In this document: in pieces, positions 58,036-64,000 of the stretch
Position numbering within the stretch: the first letter of the stretch is position 1
Layout of the letters: each line of letters opens with the position of its first letter
From: Populus alba
Taxonomy: Eukaryota; Streptophyta; Magnoliopsida; Malpighiales; Salicaceae
Length of the DNA stretch: 64,000 nt
Assembly (NCBI RefSeq): GCF_005239225.2
Contig: NC_133300.1
Span: forward strand, 12,119,875 to 12,183,874
Direction of reading: 5' to 3'
Notes under the pieces: generated by a model
The model's input: the letters and a program-made list of their open reading frames with translations, nothing else
What the model was told of the DNA's origin: nothing
The model's database searches: none
Program-made: the position numbers and the translations under genes

Positions 58036-60453
58036 TTCTAGCCTTATAAGCATATTTGCATCACAATTTGTTTTTCTATCTGTACACAACATTCATACTA
58101 TACTAATATTTCTCATGCCATAGTTAATATTTTTCATGATATACTATAGTACAAAATACATATAATTTCTATCGTATTTTAGCATTACAAAAATTTAAAC
58201 AATTAAAAAAGTAAGGGGGCAATCCTTAGCTTAATTTTCTATTGTACATCTCTTAGTATAACATGTCATCTTCTAGTTGTGCTTCCTTAACACACCCCAA
58301 TGATATAAATTCAATACCTCATTTAATCATCACATACACATAGTTAATCCATTTATAAATATTAACACCACCAATTACAAATTCAACCATAGAGATTTAT
58401 ATTTATTTTAACATTTATCGTTTGACTATTTTGTAATTCATCTAAATGTTCACATATTATGTCAATTTTCAAATTACTTAATTTTTCATTAATGAATTCC
58501 AATATCTAATTGACTTAATTTTTCATCAATGAATTTCAATTATTCTTTACTTGACCTTTGATCATACCCAATGTCCCCATTTTAAACATATCAACAACCA
58601 TTTACACATTTAAAGTAACTAATGTATACACCACATATGCAATTGAAACATGAAAATCATCATCACATAATTCACAAAATAATTTCAACATGCAATCAAC
58701 ACATTTAGCTTCTAAGATAATGTAAATTAATCAAATTATCATGATTAACTTATCAAATTTCATAAAATTCTCTAAACTAAGAATTTGACTAATTTCATCA
58801 CTCATAATTTTTCATAATTTCCTTAACATAATCTCAACCATATTTCTTCCAATCATATAACATAATACACATTCTCATTTAGAAATTTCAGCATCAAGGT
58901 TTCTAAAGCTTATTCCTATTCTTTCTAGACATATGTCACCACGTGTCAAGTATCTATTTAATCAAGAAGTCTACTTCCTTTATAATTTCTAAAGCTTCTA
59001 CATTACACATTAAGCATTCAAAATCACAAATTCTCTCAAATTTCACACCCATAATTTCCCCCCAAACACATACCACTTGTAATTCACATATCCAACAATA
59101 AATCTTTCTTAAACATATACTTATACCAAGCACTTGTCCTATACCATGATTCTCACGTATACATAATTTCACAAGATTCTACTCAATTATTCCATCCCAT
59201 ACTTCCCACAATATTAACTCAATTATGAAAATAATTTATTCAACCAAAAATTCACCTTAAGTATATTCACTAAGACTTTCAAAGTGCATTAACACATATT
59301 ATCATGAAACTTCAACAAAATTCTTCTTCTCTTCTTAGCATCTTCTATGGCTCACAACAACATAGCATACCTATTGGATTATTTCAATTTTATTCTTTGA
59401 ATTAATCCTTATTATTACACATTTCATGCCAATTAATCATAATATCAACAAATAACATTTAATCAACTCTTTTCAAATTCAATACTCGATCAATCACAAC
59501 AATGAAGTTATACATAATCATGTTTAGTCTAACATATCCAAATTTCAAATAAATTAAATCGTTTCTAAATTGGAACAATACCGAACTGACTTAAAAAATT
59601 AAGGACCTACTATTTAGGAAGAACAATTTCTAGCCGGAGTGTTTGTTTCTAATCTCCACCATTTATACTTTAAAGTACATCTGGATGAACAACTTATAAC
59701 GATTCTAGCTCAATCCAATGGTGGAAGGAGAAGAAAATATCCAGTGACTAAGAGTGTTCAGAAAGGGCGTTTTCCATAAATGTTTTGTTGGCCATATCTC
59801 TCAAACATAGCCTGATATTGCAAATCCATCTGGTTAGAATGTAGAAGACATTGATGAGAACAATTAATCAAAACAAAGCCTAATCCAATAGTAGACGGCG
59901 GAGATATGGCTGTCAATAAGTGCCTGCATTCAATGTGTTTTCTCTCAAATACTATCTCATTCTCACCTAAAGTTCTTAATCATAGTTGAATCCCTCAAAT
60001 ATTTTAGAGAAGATGAAGGCTTTACAAGCTATTTTCATGGCGGCTAGGTTTCCAGCTATAACAGCCTTTCAAAAAAGATTTTTTTTTATTGCCTTATCGA
60101 CTAATTTACCTCTTATATATATATAATGGCGATCAATGTTTGTTGCACATAAAATCATACATTATTTTACTGAAAGTTCCACTCTATTTTTATTAATGTA
60201 TAACTATTTTAACCTCAATTTGTAAAAACATTTCTCTTCAATAATTATTTTACCCGAGTGGAGAATTTACATGATTCATCACTAGGTTGACATTTCACGT
60301 ATCGATTTATTAATTTATTCCATCCAAAATTTAAATTAAATTACTAAAATTTTTCATCTTTGTCTGTAACATTTTTCCTTCTTAATTATCTTTTCTCAAT
60401 CGAAATTTATCATTATTAGCATTAATTTACCAGTTTTAGATTGGGGGTTTACA

Positions 60454-62100
60454 TTTATTCTTTAACTTAATCTTATTAATTCACACAACCATATTGCCTT
60501 CATTCTCTTGGAAAATCTGGTTTAAAATTATAAAAACTCAAAATATGATTAAGAATAGTAATTTCTAAAAATTAGCAAGCCTGAAACATGGCAATCCTAA
60601 AAAAAAAAAAAAAATTCATTACTTCACTCAACCCTAGTCTTCATTCACTTATTCACATATAAATGCCTGATTTGAAATTCTACTACTCCATCATGAATAT
60701 GAAAATTCATAAATTGATCAACAATAATGATATCTTCAACTAGCATTTCTAAAATAATTGTAAATGTAGAATAAATATATGTAAAATAAACTAAAAATTC
60801 ATCATTAAAAAATAACAAAAGAACATATAATACTATACATAACCAACTTTTTCTACCCTCTCATAAGTTTATCTGAAACTAATATTTGCAAGAAATATAT
60901 CCAATTGAACAAAGTAACAAAAATGTAAAATTATGTTAATTCTCGGTACTTGGAGTCTATCACACTTGACATCATAGCAAACCCATAAAAATAAATTTTG
61001 TTTTTTTTGGAAATGGGGTAAAAATAGAAAAGAAAAGCCCCTAGTATTATAGTCACTAAAAACTCTATTTATTCTTCAGAGATCTAAGTAAGAGATTATA
61101 CTAAAGGAAAGATATTATTACTTTAAAGTATCTTACTTATAGTAAGTTGCATTACTAATTTTATTTTATTCTAATGGTTTGTTGTGTCAAATTTACCAAT
61201 GGTCTATCTACATGGGTCTACTACGATGAGTTAAATCCGAGGTAGGTTTTGTCCTTATACATTCTAAAGTTTTGGTTATTTTTGTCACTTTCAATTTGTT
61301 TTGGTGAATTGACATCTTTATATCTATTTACTCCAGATCATGACATGTGACTATCGTTAGTTTATAAAGCCATATGAGTGAATAATGTGGGTTGATGTTG
61401 CTTATTGAACTCAGCCCAAATCCTAGGAAAAAGAGTTGTTAAATATTTTGTTTATGCAAAGGTGGTCTATAGATAATTACTTATTCAGATTTATTTATCC
61501 TATAATATTAGAGCTCACTCGTCATTTTTGTTGAATAGGATATCACATGCCCTAGTCCTAGAATATACTAGCATTATGCATTATAGGTTGATCTGTTTGG
61601 AGATATTACTTTTGATTAAGAAAATAATACTCTCAATTAAAACTCAGGTGTCTTTAATGAATATAAAACTAAAAGGGGAAATTAATACTCATAATCGATA
61701 CTTAAGTGTCATCAGTGAATATTAAATTAAAATTTTTAATAATAAAGACATGTTTTAAAAAAAAATAGAGTAGGGGTGTTATTTCCCATTAATATTCAAA
61801 GTAATAAGTTTATTTACTTTAAATATTATGGATGAATAATAAATCATTTATTTTTTTTATGTGATTTAAAAAGAGGAGATTTTTAGGATTTTGGAATGTT
61901 GGGTTTTAAAAGATTTTTTAATATGGGCCAAACCTTTTATAGATACATGTGATATGACAAATGTTTTTTAGCTTTTTTTTTTTTTTTAAAAAAAAAAATG
62001 TGAACATCAATAATTAAAATCACATATACGAATTCAAAAGGAATGTATTTTCAAAATGTAGGAGGTTTGGCGATGTACAAAACTAGCATTTACCAAAAGA
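60454..62100. other. Intergenic DNA, nothing recognised
   Basis: AT-rich with poly-A/T runs. No coding similarity, no repeat boundary visible. Confidence 0.5.
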
Positions 62101-62202
62101 GAAGAGCAGGCATTATTTATTTTATCACACAAAGCTAAAGCACATTTATCCGGAGAAGAGCATGCCATTATTTATTTTATCACACAAAGCTAAAGCATGC
62201 AG
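62101..62202. repeat. 54-bp tandem duplication
   Basis: The block GAAGAGCAGGCATTATTTAT ... CACAAAGCTAAAGCA at 62,101 repeats at 62,155 with one inserted base and little other change, indicating recent duplication. Confidence 0.85.
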
Positions 62203-62304
62203 CGTGGTCGAGAGGTTGTTTGGCACTAGAAAGAAAACTAGGCAACCATGTCTTTTTCTAAAAAATATCCATGCTAAAATCATAAAAAGGCAGCAAGGAT
62301 GAAG

Positions 62305-62337
62305 ACATGCACATGGCCATGCACATGGCCATGCACT
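62305..62337. repeat. 12-bp tandem repeat CATGCACATGGC
   Basis: Nearly three units of a CATGCACATGGC repeat, each containing CATG palindromes. Confidence 0.85.
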
Positions 62338-62649
62338 TACAGGGAAACAAATGCATCCTAGTGAAATTGACCCATAACCATGCTAAGAAACCACAAGTTC
62401 AAAATAGAGTGTGAATGGTAAAATGGAAACGAAACACGTCAAAGCCACTTGTTGTCAAACATGTTTGACAAGGTTATGAATGAAAGCTGGATATGAGAGT
62501 TATATATTAAAGCCAGTGGCTTAAACTAAACAAATAGATGTGATAAAATAAAAAAAGAAAGACATTATCAAGACTCTAACAAAATGAAGCATAATAAAGG
62601 ATCTCACAAATCATTACAATAAGGTAAGCTATGAAGGAAATGGATTATA

Positions 62650-64000
62650 CCTGCATTTCTTCAATTCCTTAGCTAAGAATTTATTGCTGCTATGCCACCA
62701 CAAAGGTTGTTCCTAAGGCAAGAAGAATGTGTTCCTGACTATGGCTTCAAAACTAAGATAGTCCTTTTCCCTCTCCTCTTCTTCATTCTTCTTCCTCTCT
62801 TTTCTTGCTCATTTTCCTTGTTGTGTGTAACTCTTGTTGCTTTCGTACTCTCGATTTTTTTTTTTCTCTCTTTTTTCTTGAGATAGGTTTTGAAGAGCCT
62901 TTTATAGATAAGGATGGGTCCTTTTGGGTCTTTGAGGTGGCAGGATAAATTCCCTTGATTTATAGGAAGCAATCACAACCATTCCTTACAGCTCATGCTC
63001 CTCTTTTGTTTGATTTGCAAGCTGGCCGAGAGTACTATCTCATTTATTGGAAGTTTTGGCTGATTGGGCTGTGTTTTGTAGGGTTTTTTAGGAGGTCAGG
63101 TGTGAGGCTTGTGGTGTTATTTATCCTTATTGCTAAGGGACGATAGGCATGGGGAGGGCATGAAATCGGGTGCGAGGTGAGGTTCTCACGGGCTGGCTGG
63201 GCAGAGTTGAAGTAGATAAAGTGGTTCTTCGTTTAGGTTCACTAAAGTGAACGACATGTCACCTTGGATTTGGGCAAAATTAGAGTTTCGTTTGACACAT
63301 CGTTCCTACTTAGGGTCTTCTAACAACATGTCGTCTCTAGCTCTTAAATTAAGATTCTTTCTAATTAAATGAAACGTTTTAAAAAATCCAGAATAATCCC
63401 TGAATTACTGTTTCCTTCCAATTTTAGTTTGTGATTTATCAAAGTTGCAATTCAGTTTCCAATTAGGTTTTATTTTTTAAAAATCCTTTCATTGATTTAT
63501 CAAAGTTGCAATTCAGTTTCCAGTTAGGTTTTATTTTTTAAAAATCCTTTCATTTTAACCCTTGATCATTATTAATTGGGTTCTCAAATTTGAGCTCACT
63601 TTGTGATATGGCCCTTGGCTCTTTCAATTATATAATTTCAATCCAAATTGGCTCAAGATTCAAAAATTATTTTCAATTAAGTCCTTGATTAAATCAATTT
63701 TGCCTTTCTAACTTTGACGCCTTTTCATTTCATTCTTAGACTTTTAATTCGTTGATTTTTGGCTAAATCGGCTTTCTGTTTTAATTTTTTTTTCTTCAAT
63801 TAAGCCCTAATTGAACCATGTTTTATACCTTCCAAGTTTCCAACAACTTCATTTTCATCCTCTACTTTTTAATTTATGCAATTTAGCCCTAAAATTTAAA
63901 CTCTCTTCAATTAAACCTTTAATTGACTGACCTGGAATTCAAACTTTGCCAACTTATTCATTTTGATCCCTACTCTTTCCATTTGTGCAATCATAACTGA
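62650..64000 (-). mobile_element. Partial LTR of a retrotransposon, running off the right edge
   Basis: On the minus strand a U3-like series of 'AATTAAGGGCTTAATTGAAG'-style phrases leads to a TATA box (TATAAAA, plus 62,900-62,906) and then a purine-rich leader, the same organisation as the 50.6-kb LTR but different sequence. The 5' end lies beyond the window. The minus and plus frames at 62,692-62,972 are pyrimidine/purine-strand artefacts. Confidence 0.45.
63433..63554. repeat. 61-bp tandem duplication
   Basis: Two copies starting at 63,433 and 63,494 (GATTTATCAAAGTTGCAATT ...) differ by only one base that I can see (AATTAGG versus AGTTAGG). Confidence 0.92.

Larger units (their letters stand above)
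56445..60450. mobile_element. Long LTR-retrotransposon-derived block
   Basis: Starts with an LTR-like TGTAGCACCCTATAAAATTT at 56,445. The body is gene-free, A/C-rich, and contains a 62-bp minisatellite (57,340-57,960) and an hAT MITE. The wording (GAGATATGGCTGTCAATAAG, CTCAATCCAATGGTGG) resembles plant LTR interiors I have seen. Right end and orientation are uncertain; a TGTAAACCCCC-like terminus in reverse at about 60,453 is one candidate but no target duplication matches. Confidence 0.4.

Noticed and set aside
56445..60453. A complete 4-kb LTR with defined ends
   Set aside because: TG/ACA-like ends can be proposed, but the 5-bp flanks (TTAAT and TTTAT) do not match and the orientation is unclear, so I give only an approximate block.
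62692..62972. Opposing 64- and 77-codon frames (Leu/Phe-rich and Lys/Arg-rich)
   Set aside because: These are the two strands of a purine-rich LTR leader, with composition-driven translation.

Overview
This window looks like nuclear DNA from a flowering plant, most likely poplar or a close relative (Salicaceae). It is AT-rich, has spliced genes, plant LTR retrotransposon debris, hAT-type MITEs and long microsatellites. The poplar call rests on my memory of interspersed repeat families seen here (for example AT-rich elements with a GCGGTTG terminus) and was not checked by a search.

Only two intact host genes are visible, both on the + strand. The first (9,009-16,209, ten exons, 1,251 aa by my splice model) is a full-length ABCB19/PGP19 auxin and brassinosteroid exporter. 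The second (43,220-44,034, two exons, 90 aa) is a PRE/ILI1-type atypical helix-loop-helix protein of brassinosteroid, gibberellin and auxin growth signalling. In Arabidopsis, ABCB19 (At3g28860) and PRE5 (At3g28857) are also immediate neighbours. The window therefore preserves an ancient two-gene block pulled apart by about 27 kb of nested transposons.

Layout: 1-8.6 kb is AT-rich intergenic DNA with an hAT MITE (perfect 8-bp target duplication) and microsatellites. 8.6-16.6 kb is the ABCB19 promoter, leader with two upstream ORFs, coding region and 3' UTR with a strong hairpin. 16.6-17.85 kb is unique, less AT-rich DNA. 18.8-42 kb is a transposon graveyard: T-rich tandem repeats, a minus-strand Ty1/copia polymerase relic, a cysteine-rich-receptor-kinase exon fragment, a minus-strand Tat/Ogre-like element (3' LTR, polypurine tract, gag), a plus-strand Tat/Ogre-like element with an 88-bp minisatellite just before its polypurine tract, a Ty3/gypsy gag-protease relic fused to an inverted LTR, and a copia gag relic. 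42-44.3 kb is the PRE gene with its promoter. 44.3-64 kb is again transposon-rich: two solo LTRs with perfect 5-bp target duplications (46,508-47,527 and 50,570-52,590), a telomere-like CCCTAA-rich tract, a short non-autonomous LTR element with a tRNA-Met primer site, a second hAT MITE inside a minisatellite, and another LTR running off the right edge.

Functionally, the host genes fit one theme: a hormone exporter and a hormone-responsive HLH regulator side by side. No prokaryote-like system, CRISPR array or rRNA/tRNA gene was found. Identities and similarities are by eye; family assignments come from recalled protein motifs.
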